64,000 nt of DNA from Epiperipatus broadwayi (GCA_028023455.1 JAQFVV010000013.1:14024258-14088257), one strand, 5' to 3'. Shown: positions 1 to 14,117, counted from the first letter of the stretch. Notes: generated from the letters alone by a model not told the origin. Numbers and translations: made by a program.

Positions 1-405
1 AGGCTATGAATTAAAAGCACTCTAAATGTTGAAACCAAAGATCAAAAATAGAATGAATTCATCCAGGCTTGAGATTTCTGAACATACCTTTGCCAATATT
101 GTTGGTAATTCAGAATGCAATTTATTTATTGGCCAATTGGAATATGGCACTTAAAAGTTATTAAAATCATAACCATTTATAAAAGGTTTATTTAATTATT
201 ATAATCAAAGTGTTAAAAGAGAGATGCTGTCTTCATAACACTTAAGTGCCATATTCATTTGGATGATAAATTAATTTTACTTTGAATTAGCAACAATGTT
301 GACAAAGGTAAGCTTATAAACATCAGAGTTCCCAAAAAATAGGAAGATTCATTCTATTCTTGATTCTTTGTTTTAACATTTAGAGCACTTTTACTTCATA
401 GACTG
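1..405. repeat. Foldback / MITE-like inverted repeat
   Basis: Bases 1-165 and 240-405 are imperfect inverted copies around a ~75-bp AT-rich loop. The outer end on the right reads ...CTTCATAGACTG, so the terminal sequence is CAGTCTATGAAG; the left arm starts at the window edge with a near match. There is no coding capacity. It is probably a small non-autonomous DNA transposon. Superfamily is not assigned because the left flank and target duplication lie outside the window. Confidence 0.6.
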
Positions 406-424
406 GGAAAGTATGGTTTATATA

Positions 425-2085
425 TGTATTTACTGGTAACCTAAAGGTTTTACCTTTAAATATGACTAATCCATGCAATAGAATCATATATAAAATAGAT
501 AGGAATAAAAATGATTGGATCTAACCTAAAACAGGCTCTATTTTCCAATTATCTCCACAAAATTAGCACTAATGATACAAAATAGATTTACCACTTGGAA
601 ATAATTTAATTTAAATAAAAAATACATGCATTTTTAGCCTTTACTTGGACATCATGCTGAATGGACCAATTTCAAATACTATACTCTCTCAAATTAATAT
701 AACATTCAGCATTTTCTCAGTGATTAAACATTCTAATTAATTTTTTTATAGAAACAAAAAACTGATCAGTGCTAATGTGAGCATTTGAAATGCAAGCTGC
801 TATATAAAATTGCACTGATAACTTGAATTAACTAATAACTATTTATTTAAGTTACAATTCACTCACACATCCACACACCCAATGTTAAGAATACATTCAT
901 ACACCAGTTAAGCATATTAAAAAATGAATAGATAAAAGTAACTGTTATATACGAAATAAATTCTAATAAAGTAATCAGATTATAATGACTTAAGGCTTTT
1001 TTTTTTTTTTAAACTTTCAACAGAAATAGTCGTAACCATGGTATATATATATTCTAGAATTTCCATTACTTATTTGTATGGGGTGAGAACTTGTGGTGTT
1101 GCTTTTTCCTATTTACTCAAGTAAAATGTTCTATTTTCAAAAAATTATAATGGCACACACATTCTTCATAAGCATTTTAGTTGATCCAGAGTTATGGCAT
1201 TAAATTCAAACTCAGGCAATTTTCAGAAGATGGCTACTTGATTATAGTATGGTGGCACATTTTAAATTAATTAACAATGCATTTTCTGTAACTGTATTAC
1301 CAAATAAGAGTTATTATCCATAAAGCAAATGTTCCTTTTCTATCAAGGACAATTTATATTTAATCAATTACAGTGGCATAATTTTTCAAATGGTAATATA
1401 TTTTTCAGCTATGTTAGAGCCCACAAAGTAAAATGTTTCTTTTGCTCTTTCCAAAAATCAGAGCTACACTGATTTTTTAAAATTCTTTATACAGCACTAA
1501 TGAAAGAATGTGTCATCTTCTTTTTTTAATCTTTTTATGAAATATTTTATATTTCTTAAAATTAAAATACATGATACATTTAGTAATTAAAAACTACAGA
1601 ATTAATTGGAAATTTTTTCTTATCATTTAATTGCTAATACTAATCAAATTTATAGATTTGTTTTTGTTATCTATAAATCTAATCAAATTAACTTTGCAGA
1701 TGCTATGATTATGATATTACTTACAAAATATTCAAAAGAGTGTTGAAATGTTCTACCCTGAAGGAGTTCATATACCCCATTTCCCAGTAAACAACTTTCA
1801 AACTTTTCTTAATTCAAGCCTCCAAACATTATACCTAAATTTTTAAAAAATTATTTGAAGCTATTTTGCTTCAATTTAAGTGATAATACATGGATAAAGT
1901 TTTCTATTGAAATTCATTTTAATGATATATTTTATTTAAATTTATTGCTAATTAAATCCTAGTATGATCTTTTATATATATCACACACATGCACACACAT
2001 ATATGCACATTCAAAAACAACAGTACTATATTCTGTACATACTTACTATATCAACTATGAATGCTAGGTGACCCCTGTATATCCT
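425..2085. repeat. Long dispersed repeat, copy A1
   Basis: This block is a diverged direct copy of 4470-8000 minus the PLE inserted there. Shared landmarks in the same order are AATATGACTAATC, GCAGCTATATAAAA, the block around 1180-1300 with TTATGGCATTAAATTC, the block near 1430-1500, and CTTACTATATCAACTA at the end. A1 has about 100 extra bases near 1735-1850. No coding potential was seen. It is either an old transposable element or a local duplication. Confidence 0.65.
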
Positions 2086-2885
2086 CCATTTAAAAAATTA
2101 AATAAAAAAACAAATGTTTTTATTTCTCATTTTATCCTTCCTAGATCTGCTTTTACTGGTATAGTTTTCTTATCACATTCACATTTTCTTATAGTTTAAA
2201 CAAGTAAATTACACATGGAAATTTTCATCAACAATTATAACACCAATGAATTTCTGCTGTTGCCTGGCCTCTGTCCACAGTTGGTAATCACATGCATAAT
2301 CACATAATGAGTCCATTTGAACCAACTTCCAGATATCAAAGATGAGCTATAGCAAAGTAATAACTGATCATGAATACCCTAAAATTTTTAGGAGATATAT
2401 TTAACCCCATACATACACTGAAATTATGTCACAAGTATAGCCTTATAACATTTATAATTAATAATAAAAAATAGACCAGTCACTGATTAGGATGCAATCA
2501 GAACCAATACTTTTACTGGGTAACCATCTCTAATAAATGAAAAAATAATTTCCCTCAAAAAACAAAAGGTGTGGCTTCATTATAAATTACCACTATATTG
2601 AATAAGTACAATTTTCCCAACCTAGTATATACATCAGCTCATTAAGATGAATCACTCCTAACTTTGAAATGAGTGCAGAGCCTAGCATAATATTTAATTT
2701 TTATTTTCCTATTAAATATCTTCAATAGTCAAGCATTATATTTCTATTTCTGCCGCAATAAAGTATACTTAAAAAAACAAACTTGTTGCATTTGTGATCA
2801 TATATTCTAAAAATCATTGTATAAATTTAAAAAATTACTGCATGTAATATGGTCAAAATCACTAAAATCAAACACTATGATCTTA
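2086..2885. other. AT-rich DNA, nothing recognised
   Basis: No open frame, repeat pair or structured motif that I can support. Short A and T runs and stop codons occur in all frames. Confidence 0.5.
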
Positions 2886-2944
2886 TTTTTTTATTTTTTT
2901 TATTAAGTCTGAAGTTGTCACCATTTCAGACTTTGCTTATTCAG

Positions 2945-3980
2945 TTAAGATTTAATTTTTATCTCTTTCTCGGTATTAGTGAATGATATTAGTGAACTTA
3001 TTTTAGATAACCAGAAAAAATTATCATTCACTTTTTCCATCTCAACAGCATGATCATAGCTACAGCCAACTATATGTGACACACATTTGGTTGGAAGTTC
3101 ATAATATTTTACAAGTGCTTCATCTGTTTTCCCATTAAACAGACCAATATTTAAGAACTGATTTATACTGTGATTGATTTCTTCTAAACTATTATGTTTA
3201 ATATCTGTCATTTCAGATCTATGTCTGTATTTTCTCATAACCAGCCTAATGATTGTTTAATTCTAGGTCTTTCAGCTTCATGTTCTTCATTTCCTCTTTT
3301 ATCTTTTCTTATTCAGCTTCTATTTGCCAAACCAAGTACATCATATTTGCTTTAATTTTTTTTGTTTATTCTTTTTTCTCTAACTCTAGAAAAGAGATAT
3401 GTTTTGTCATGGGTTTTTTTCAGATTGCTTACTTGACTGGTCATGCATACTTGTTGTATTCAGTACATTTAGCATTTCAACTACTCTTACATATTGCCTT
3501 TTCATAATCAACTTTTACATTCTTTAACTCTCCAGTTACCTCTTCAATATTTTCTTCTCATTTACTGATTTCTCAATCCTCTATTCCTTGGGTATTTACC
3601 TTTTGTATTTTATCACTACACTCTTTATGCTTCTTTTTCAGTTAATTAAATCTCTCCTCACATTTCTCAAAAAATGTTTCTATATTACCCTCTTTCTGAA
3701 TTTCCTCAAACAACATTTTTGTTGCCATTAACCTGATCTTTTTATTTATTGTTTGTTAGTCTTCTTTGATTAAGTCTTATATTTACATGTCAACAATGAG
3801 TGGTGTTGCTTTAACATATTTAATCTTTGTTTGCTCCACCTCCTATTCTGTTGGCTGTTCTGCCTCTTGTATCACTGGTTTTTTTATAGTTAAATTTTTC
3901 AATTTTATATGACTATTACTGCTATTTATTTGATCTTTGCAGGAATAAAGAAACAATAACATTATTATTATATAAATTTA
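2945..3980 (-). pseudogene. Degenerate coiled-coil, gag-like remnant
   Basis: Read leftward, 3980-3240 encodes stretches rich in Lys and Glu (for example ATKMLFEEIQKEG and ECSDKIQKVNTQG) broken by several stops. It ends in an open frame of 97 codons at 2945-3238. The character resembles the coiled-coil ORFs at 26234-26973 and 55443-56158, which sit in LTR-retrotransposon-like contexts. No zinc knuckle, protease or RT is visible here. I infer an old gag-like fragment; a chance open frame in AT-rich DNA is the alternative. The product is not identified. Confidence 0.3.
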
Positions 3981-4830
3981 GATACACAGTTTAGTGCACT
4001 AATCCTTACCATAAACATGTAAACCTCTCCATAAATATTTAAATTTACCTGAACTCACACCTATGTTGATTTTTAGCATTTTTCCAATTTAACCCTTTAC
4101 TCCTATATCCAATTTACATTACTATTCACTAATTAATTCTTGAAATTAATGCAAGTGTCAGTCTCAACTTCCATTCCAAATGACATGGTTTTCCTATTTT
4201 GAAGCACTTATTTTAATAAACTTTATATATATAAAGAATTTAGGCACATAGATTTTACAGTACCATTAAAGTATATATAATCAAAACTATAATGTATTAA
4301 AAAAGTTATATTTATGTATCCACTAAAATTTAGGCACTTTTTGTATTTCATTTTCTCAGGATGTATATTTATATACACATAATATCAAGCCACACATTAG
4401 GAGGTCGTTTTTGTCCTGAATTTTCCAGTAAAAATAGATTAATCTGGACAATCTTGGGTCACCATTTTATTATATCAGTAACCTGGAAAGATTATCCTTG
4501 AATATGACTAATCAATGCAATTTTCTTAATGTCATATATAAAGTACATAAAAATAGACATGTTTGAATTTAAAAACAAGTAATCTTTTTCAATCACCTTT
4601 ACAAAATCAACACTTGTGATTCAAAATAGGTATACTACTCAAAAATAATTTAATTTAAATAAAAATGCAATGTATTTTAGCCTTTACTCAGGCACCATGC
4701 TGAATAAACCAATTTAAAATACTATAATTCCTCAAGTCACGATAACATTCTGCATTTTCTCAATAGTTAAACATATCATACCATTTACATCTTTTTTAAA
4801 CACTTTATCATTACTTTTATTTATATCAAA

Positions 4831-4864
4831 CTAACAGTTTTGACTGTCCTGCAGTCATCATCAG
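4831..4864 (-). ncRNA. Hammerhead-like motif in PLE-3, left arm
   Basis: On the minus strand a CTGATGA box is followed by a GACTG/CAGTC hairpin with a 5-nt loop, then AAAACTGTTAGTT. ACT-GTT-AGT can form a 3-bp stem with a 3-nt loop. The order resembles the core of the type I hammerhead ribozymes reported in PLE terminal repeats. Against full function: one extra U precedes stem II, and the position expected to be G12 is A. Stem I is weak. Confidence 0.4.
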
Positions 4865-5395
4865 AGCTACAATATTCAAATATATAATTATACAATTAAT
4901 ACACTTATCCACATATTGATATACATAATTAAATACACAATATAAACTAAAATAAATATACATTTTAATCTGACCATTATAAATAATCATTTCCCATTTT
5001 ATTACTTTACTCTTTAAATAATTATATCAATATTTATTTTATATCAGTTTATTTTATATCACTTTATTTTATTTTTTAAAAATATCATTTATTATAATAA
5101 TTATAAACTTTAACATTTATTCTACTATTTACTATATATTATTATCATTTTACTTATAAAATCAACTTTTAATCTTTTTTTATTTTTATTAAATATTTTT
5201 ATCAATTAACTTTCCCCACTTTACAAATTATTTTTCTGACATTACAAAAATTAGTTACCTCTTGACAAATCTATTTTCAAAACCCAACTGACTAAAAATT
5301 CAAAATTTGTAATTGTTTAACACTGCCTCTATTGTCATTTTCTTTAACTTTATTCTTTTAACCTTTTTCAAATTCTAACTATTATTAATAATTGT

Positions 5396-6058
5396 TTATA
5401 AAATTATTGTTCTTACCCCAAAATCCCTATTAAGATTTTGTTTTATATTTTTAATCAAGATTGCCTCTTTAATTTTCCTATCCCTTCTATTATTTGTGTA
5501 ATTAATCATTTTTATACAATCGTTTTCAAACTTATGACCTGTTTTTAATGAATCCAAATAAATAGGTAATCTCTTATCATATTTATATTGAATTAATCTG
5601 GTAAAAATTGAATTCTTTGTTTCTCCCACATAATAAGTTTTTATATTTTTACTTTTACATGATTTGCATTCAATCTTATATACCCCATTTATGTTTCTAC
5701 TTTTCTCATATACTTATTGTTTAATATATTAAGTATATTCTTCTTTCTTTTATTTACTATCTTAAATTTTATTACATTATTAAACTTTTTGTAAATTCTA
5801 ATAATTATTTTATTCATACTTTTTATAATACTATTATTATAATTTTAATACCTATATATTTATTCCTATCTATTTTATTTTTCCTACTTACTATCCCATT
5901 ACTTTTATTAAATTTATCTTCTGATTTTCTTACACTTTTTTCGATAACTTTTTCTGGATATTCATTATCTCTAAACTCTTTAATTAACCATTCTACTTGT
6001 CTTCTATAATCTTCCTCATTTGAGCAATAATTCCAAGCTCTATATATCCTTGAATTAA
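5396..6058 (-). pseudogene. PLE C-terminus with GIY-YIG endonuclease
   Basis: The GIY-YIG nuclease nicks target DNA to prime PLE reverse transcription. Reading leftward, a spacer-like region after the RT (with ...EEDYRRQVEWLIKEF) is followed by several stops and then by an intact endonuclease core: GVYKIECKSCKS, then YYVGETKNSIFTRL, then GHKFENDC and KIKEAILI, ending at 5396. The first tyrosine, the YVG and the downstream Arg/Glu-containing helices match the PLE type of GIY-YIG domain, including a Cys-x2-Cys pair between the two halves. The RT itself is missing, so the copy is 5'-truncated. No start codon is credible. Confidence 0.75.
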
Positions 6059-6177
6059 ATTATTACACAAATAATAGAAGGGATAGGAATATTATAGAGG
6101 CAATCTTGATTAAGAATATAAAACCAAATCTTAATAGGGATTTTTGGGTAAGAACAATAATTGTATAAACAATTATT
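6059..6177 (+). pseudogene. PLE endonuclease C-terminal tail, inverted copy
   Basis: The rightward frame encodes the same C-terminal tail as the leftward copy (EAILIKNIKPNLNRDF and so on), with point differences. It covers only the last ~40 residues because the copy is truncated at the head-to-head junction. It supports the reading of 4775-6819 as two opposed PLE 3' ends. Confidence 0.65.
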
Positions 6178-6688
6178 AATAATAGTAAGAATTTGAAAAA
6201 GGTTAAAAGAATAATGTTAAAGAAAATGACAATAGAAGGAGTGTTAAACAAGTTCAAATTTTGAACTTTTAGGCAGTTGGGTTTTGAAAATGGAATTGTC
6301 AAGGGATAGCTAATTTTTGTAATGTCAAAAAAATAATTTGTAATGTGGGAAAAGTTAACTGATAAAAATATTTTATAAAAATAAGAAAATATTAAAAATT
6401 GATTTTATAATATAAGTAAAATGATAATAATATGTATTAAATAGTAGAATAAATGTTAAAGTTTATAATTATTATAATAAATAATATTTTTAAAAAATAA
6501 AATAAACTGATATAAAATATATATTGATAAAATTATTTAAAGAGTAAAGTAATAAAAGGGAAATGATTATTTATAATGGTCAGATTAAAATGTATATTTA
6601 TTTTTGTTTATATTGTGTATTTAATTATGTATATCAATATATGGATAAGTGTATTAATTGTATAATTATATATTTGAATGCTTTCACT

Positions 6689-6724
6689 CTGATGATGACT
6701 GCAGGACAGTTGAAACTGTTAGTT
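6689..6724 (+). ncRNA. Hammerhead-like motif in PLE-3, right arm
   Basis: This is the mirror copy of 4831-4864: CTGATGA, a GACTG/CAGTT hairpin, then an intact GAAA and ACT-GTT-AGT. The two arms differ at the CpG expected between stem II and GAAA: the right arm shows TG and the left arm CA. Both changes are consistent with deamination of a methylated CpG. It is likely a decayed self-cleaving motif; stem I pairing is poor. Confidence 0.4.
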
Positions 6725-8000
6725 TGATATAAATAAAAGTATTGATAAAGTGTTTAAGAAAGGTGTAAATGGCATGATATGTTAAAGTAGAAATCAATAC
6801 ATAGGAAAAGAAGTAAAAAATAGTTAAACATACTCTCTAATTATTTTTTTATCTTTTGATAAACAAAGAACTGATAAATATTAATATGATTATTTGAAAT
6901 GTGAGCAGCTATATAAAAGGGCATTGACAATTTAAATTTTGAAAAGTAATAACCAATAATTTACATTATAATTGATTTATACATTTATATACTAACTAAG
7001 CATATAACAGAATGAATAGATAAAAGTAACATAGCAACTAATTACATATGAAATAATTTTTAATAAAGTAATCATATCATGATATATGTTTTTTTAAACT
7101 TCCATTACTGATCATAGTGAGGCGAAAACTTGTGATGTTTCTTTTTCCAGTTTATTCAAGTTAGATGTTCTGTTTTCAAAAAAATGATAGGAGCACACAC
7201 ATTCTGCACAAGCATTGTAATTGATGCAGAGTTATGGCATTAAATTCTAACTCAGTCAATTTTTTTTAAGATGGCTACATAAATATTATGAGTTGGCATA
7301 CTTTAGATTAATTAACAATGCATTTTCTGTAACTATATTAATAAATAAGTTATTATCCATAATCCAAATATTACATTTCTATCAAGGATAATTTATATTC
7401 AATCAATTTTAGCTGCAAAATTTTCCAAACAGTCATATATATTTTTCAGCCATGTTAGAATTCACAAAGCTTAAAGTTTCTCCTCTTTCAAAAAATCAGA
7501 GCTATACTGATTTTTTTAAATCCCTAGTTCAGCACTAATGAAAGAATATGCCACCTATTTTCTTTAATCTCCTTTTTATGAATTCTTTAACTTTTAACAA
7601 AATTAAAATACACAATACATTACCAATTAAAACTACAAAATAAATTGACACTTTTTATATCTGTTAATTACTAATACTAACTAGATTTGCAGATTTCTTT
7701 GTTATCTACAAATTTAATCAAATTAACTTCTTTTTCTAAAAAAAAATAATTATTTTAAGTTCCTTTGCTGTAATTTAAGTGATCTTACATGAATTAAGTT
7801 CTATCAAAATTCATTTTAATAAATGATCTGTTTATTTAGCTTTATTTGCTTATTGAATCTAAATAAGATGTTTTTATATATCTCACCCACACACACACAT
7901 GCATGCACATTCAAAAAATAAGTATTATTTTTTTAAAAATTTAACAATTCAATACATGCTTACTATATCAACTACGTATGCTGGATAACCACTATAATAT

Positions 8001-10380
<2,380 letters not shown>

Positions 10381-10435
10381 CAAAACTACCCCAAATTTAA
10401 AATTCAACCAGACCAGCATAAAAATAATATTAAAA

Positions 10436-10476
10436 CACTACCAAAGGTTTCACTGCTACAAGCAGACTTCTCAAGT
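10436..10476 (-). ncRNA. Hammerhead-like PLE terminal motif
   Basis: The minus strand reads TTGAGAAG, a CTGC-TTGTA-GCAG hairpin, then TGAAACC-TTT-GGTA. GAA followed by ACC-TTT-GGT fits a 3-bp stem III with a 3-nt loop. The conserved CTGANGA box is degenerate, so activity is doubtful. Its position just before the PLE 3' end matches the motif in PLE-3. Confidence 0.35.
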
Positions 10477-10589
10477 GTAAAGAACTACAAAAACTACACA
10501 ATATATATAATATTAAACATTACCCACAAATCCAAAATCCATTTACTTCCCATCCACCCTTAATATTAAAAGAACTCTTAAATAAATTA

Positions 10590-10862
10590 ATTGCTTCAGA
10601 ATAATAAATTTTCAATAATAAAGATTTTTTATTCTTCTTTTGATTTCATTTCTCTCAAAGAAGATAACCTTAGCTTCGTCAAAATCAATAAAGTGGCCTG
10701 TATCTTTTTCATGGACATACAAAGCAGAACTAAGATATCTATTTTTAACTCTACTTTTATGAACCTTTATTCTTTCATTTAAACTCAAACTACTCTGACC
10801 TATGTAAACCTTCTTACAAAATAAACAATGATAAAATATACTACACCAGGAATAGTCTTTCT
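10590..10862 (-). pseudogene. PLE GIY-YIG endonuclease fragment
   Basis: Leftward translation gives FCKKVYIGQSSLSLNERI, then HEKDTGHFIDFDEAKVI and RNEIKRRIIESLL. YIG, the following Arg (NERI), the H..TGH block and the R...E helix are the usual landmarks of the PLE-type GIY-YIG domain. The first GIY half is damaged by stops. Confidence 0.7.
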
Positions 10863-11018
10863 ATCAAAAATTTCTTTTGTATTATTTAATAAATTATTCA
10901 ATGTAACACCCTTTTCCAAGCAATTTTCTTATTTCCAAACAATTTACTATTTCTACATACAATTTTATAAGAAGACAATTTAAATGGCAAAGAAATAAAA
11001 TCATATTTTTTTAAACCT

Positions 11019-11406
11019 TTACATCCTTACAACATTACTATTAAACAAAATAATTTTAACAAATTTATCAGAGTACCCAATCCTCAAGTAATCTTTATAA
11101 AATTGATATTTCTGAAATAAAGCTACCCCACTAGAATTATTTAATCTATTAATCTTATGACAATAATTCCTTAAAGCAGCTACTTTATGAGATACAGACT
11201 GATAGCTATCAGGTTTAATTATAGATCTTAATTCTTTACTTTTAACAAAATGACTGCACAGTAAACAATTAGTCTCTACATTTCTAATCACCAAAAGATC
11301 TAAAAATTTTAACTTATGAAAATCTAACCCCCCTCTTTCTAACACAAATTTTATAGAAGGATCAAAACAATTAAACTCATTTACAAATTCCTTCAATTTA
11401 TAATTG

Positions 11407-11411
<5 letters not shown>
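11019..11411 (-). pseudogene. PLE reverse transcriptase C-terminal part
   Basis: A 130-codon open frame contains IKFVLE...LKFLDLLVIRN, which matches the block after the catalytic motif in PLE RTs (a hydrophobic strand, then FLDV/L and R). It is followed by ...SHKVAALRNYCHKI, where PLEs have the SxHPxxxKxxV..L..RA block. The catalytic YxDD lies upstream and is missing because the copy is cut at the (AT)n tract. A run of stops separates it from the endonuclease part. Confidence 0.65.

Positions 11412-11484
<73 letters not shown>
11410..11484. repeat. (AT)n microsatellite, right of PLE-4
   Basis: About 75 bp of uninterrupted AT at the truncated 5' side of PLE-4. Confidence 0.95.
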
Positions 11485-11488
<4 letters not shown>

Positions 11489-13814
11489 CAGAAAGTAGGG
11501 GGTAACATGGAGAGATGGTAAACCAATATAATCATTCCCTCTAATAACAATAAAATTAACAAATATAGAATGAATAAATATAAGAGGGGCCAAATATATA
11601 GGTATAATAGAAGGAATAATTATGTGACTCATCATGAGACTAACAATATATAGTAATATTAACCATAAGTTATAAACTACAAATTAATACTAATTTTACC
11701 AGGAATTAACAGTCATAACATCAATAATCAACCTTGTGACTGGATTAAAAAAGGGGCTCATTATAAACAGGTTAGTTATATAGCCACTGCCAAACTTAGG
11801 GCAAGATATACAATCATTATTTGGATGTACATACTTAAGTCCTAATCCATCACTCATAATAAAAAATTATGCTGAGGTATTGAAGCAAGCTAAACTTCAT
11901 CAATGCTCTGGCCATATAGTGTCATTAGTGTACAGGCTAACTATAAAGTTAATTTCTAAATAAAAAACAAAATCTAGTGAATTGATTTTAAAGGCGATAC
12001 CTTTGCACCATCTAGAACTATCATCTGGAAATTCATACACAAACATAAATCCCTACATCCATTATGTTTGCTAGAGCTAGCTCAAGACCATAAGACTCTA
12101 GGAACTGTAACTGTGACCAAGAGACAATTAAATATAGCAGTTTACTCTAATTTATTTTAAAATAATTTTATCAGGATAATTTAAAAATCCATAAAATACT
12201 AAACTGTAATAAAATCAAGTTACTTGCACTTCCAATCATGTAACAGGTAGTTGGAGGAATAAAGACATTAACAGTTAAATGAATTTTAAACAATTATTTC
12301 ACTTTTCTATCACTGAATTTTTTTTAAAGTAAAATTGAAAAATGACTTTTTAATCAGAGAAAAAATGGGGGGGGGGGGATAAATAAATAAATAAATAAAA
12401 AACATGTTTCAAAAGACTTAGTAAATTCAATAAAAATTAAATTGCCTAATAATATTTATAATTTTGAAAAGAAAAATCAAATGAATAAAAAAAACATGTT
12501 TCACAACAAAATGTTACTTTACTAAAAATATTCATTCCTATCAATTATTGTGTCTACAAAAATTTTTATTATCTCTAAATGAAACTATAATGTACCATGG
12601 TTTAAAGCACAAATTGTCACTTTGCCTGAATGACATTGTTAACAAGTAACTGGCCAATTCTATTCATTCCACATTTACTGTTTCTAGCATTAATTAATCC
12701 CTCTTCCCCAACTCTGATTTCAGGCACATCATAATGAATAGAATCTAAATATTTTTAAATTAGATTGCTGTAAATTGTCAAGTACTAATAATAATTAAAG
12801 AAAATAAAAAATTAATGGGGAGAAAAGGTTATAAAAATGAAAGAAAAATAATGAAACAATTTTAAACATTCAGAATGATATGAATGGATATACAAAAGAA
12901 AAAATTGTTGAATGATATTTAAGCAGAAAGAAATTATTAGATAATGAAATACTGATCTAAAACATTATTTGGTTAAACATGTGGCTAACAATTTTTCAGT
13001 CAAAAAGAGAAAAAAGAAGATATAAAAAAATAAGAGAAATTAATAATTTTCAATAAATACACATATTTTAAATCATCTCATTTTTCTTCAGTATTTTTAA
13101 ATTACAATCTAGATTGTTTATATCAGCAGTGATTTTCTGTTTTTAGCTTAATCTGAATTTTTTTTTCCAACCAAGTTCACATTAGTAGCCCTACATACTC
13201 ACAGTTCTCATCTTTCTTCATTATACCAGAAATTATTTTATAAACTACATATCATTTATATAATCTTAGCCCAGATGCAACTTTGAAACTGAATTAAAAA
13301 GTGATATATTTATTCTTACTATATATCCCCACATGAAGTCACTAATTTAATTCCATTTTCTTTTTTGTCCCATGTGTAATATTTTAAATATACTTTAAAC
13401 CTCACAATATGAACTGTTAGTTTTATTTTTGATTAAAAAACAATTTTATTATTATTTTGTAGGACTTTTTAATAATATATTGAAGCATAAAATATGTTAC
13501 ACACATTTTTGCTTCACTGTCTAGTCATTCAAAACCTTAAATCAGACGTTTAAACCAGGTATATATTTGTAAATCACTAGGGGGTGTAAGGACACACATA
13601 CAAGTGTTTTAACCCCCCCCCTTTATACTTTCATAAATTAAACGTTTTATTTTAAGAATATTTATTAATTTTAATTTGGAAATACTTAAGTTTCCATTCC
13701 CTTAAATAATCATGTATGTGTGTTTGAGATTGCTAAAAAAAATATTATCGATCATAATTAATTAAATATTTTGTTATTTATTTTATATTTTATAGTTCAT
13801 GTATTTTATTTTAG
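11485..13814. other. AT-rich DNA without recognisable genes
   Basis: No coding features. A G11 run followed by (ATAA)n lies at about 12367-12400. I see no repeat partner elsewhere in the window. Confidence 0.5.
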
Positions 13815-14030
13815 CTGATGCAATACCAAAGAAAGTTCTGGAGAGTAATTAAAATAACTCAGAAACTTATAAATAAAAGAATGCTCTTGATTTAATTTAA
13901 AAAGGGTAATTAATAAATCAAAATCCCTTAGCAAACATAATGTTAATGGAAATTATATCTTTTGAATCTATTTCCACTCTCGAAATAGACTAAAACGATA
14001 CTCTCCAGAACTTGTTGCATTATCATTGTG
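13815..14030. repeat. Short inverted repeat around 13.8-14.0 kb
   Basis: AGTTCTGGAGAGTA at 13834-13847 has a perfect 14-bp inverted partner at 13999-14012. A second, weaker block (TGATGCAATA against the complement of TGTTGCATTATC) lies outside each arm. The ~150-bp loop is AT-rich and has no ORF. It lies immediately upstream of the heat-shock-element/TATA pair. Confidence 0.55.
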
Positions 14031-14081
14031 AATAAAAAATAAGTGCAGTCAGCTCACTTAATGGACATCATCAGTGAAAGG

Positions 14082-14117
14082 AGAATGTTCGAGAAGGTCT
14101 TGCTAGCATATAAATAG
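14082..14117 (+). promoter_or_regulatory. Heat-shock element followed by TATA box
   Basis: AGAATGTTCGAGAAGGTCT contains three perfect alternating nGAAn units (aGAAt gTTCg aGAAg) and a degenerate fourth. TATAAATA starts at 14110, about ten bases further on. That spacing and order are typical of heat-shock gene promoters bound by HSF. An initiator-like TTCACT lies at 14147-14152. No heat-shock protein gene follows: the first ATG (14173) opens only a few codons. It could drive a non-coding RNA, a spliced gene with small exons, or be a chance match. Confidence 0.4.

Larger units (their letters stand above)
4775..6819. mobile_element. Palindromic Penelope-like element (PLE-3)
   Basis: Two 5'-truncated PLE 3' ends lie head to head with a junction near 6058: one reads leftward (6058 to 4775), the other rightward (6059 to 6819). 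Their sequences form an inverted repeat of about 700 bp. The element is flanked by the 12-bp duplication ATAGTTAAACAT. The right side carries about 39 extra bases (6781-6819) not present on the left, which recalls the short one-sided extension known for Penelope of Drosophila virilis. Inverted terminal copies are a known PLE structure. Family membership rests on the GIY-YIG coding region described separately. Confidence 0.8.
4470..8000. repeat. Long dispersed repeat, copy A2 (interrupted by a PLE)
   Basis: This matches 425-2085 in order on both sides of an insertion. 4470-4774 corresponds to roughly 430-745 and 6820-8000 to roughly 720-2085. The two flanks share a 12-bp duplication, ATAGTTAAACAT, at 4763-4774 and 6820-6831. 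Copy A1 has only one diverged version of that sequence, near 722-733, so A1 serves as the empty-site reference. Confidence 0.65.

Noticed and set aside
3253-3507. 84-codon Phe/Ser-rich frame
   Set aside because: Antisense of the degenerate charged ORF at 2945-3980.
11393-11635. 80-codon frame with Ile-Tyr repeats
   Set aside because: Produced by the (AT)n tract.
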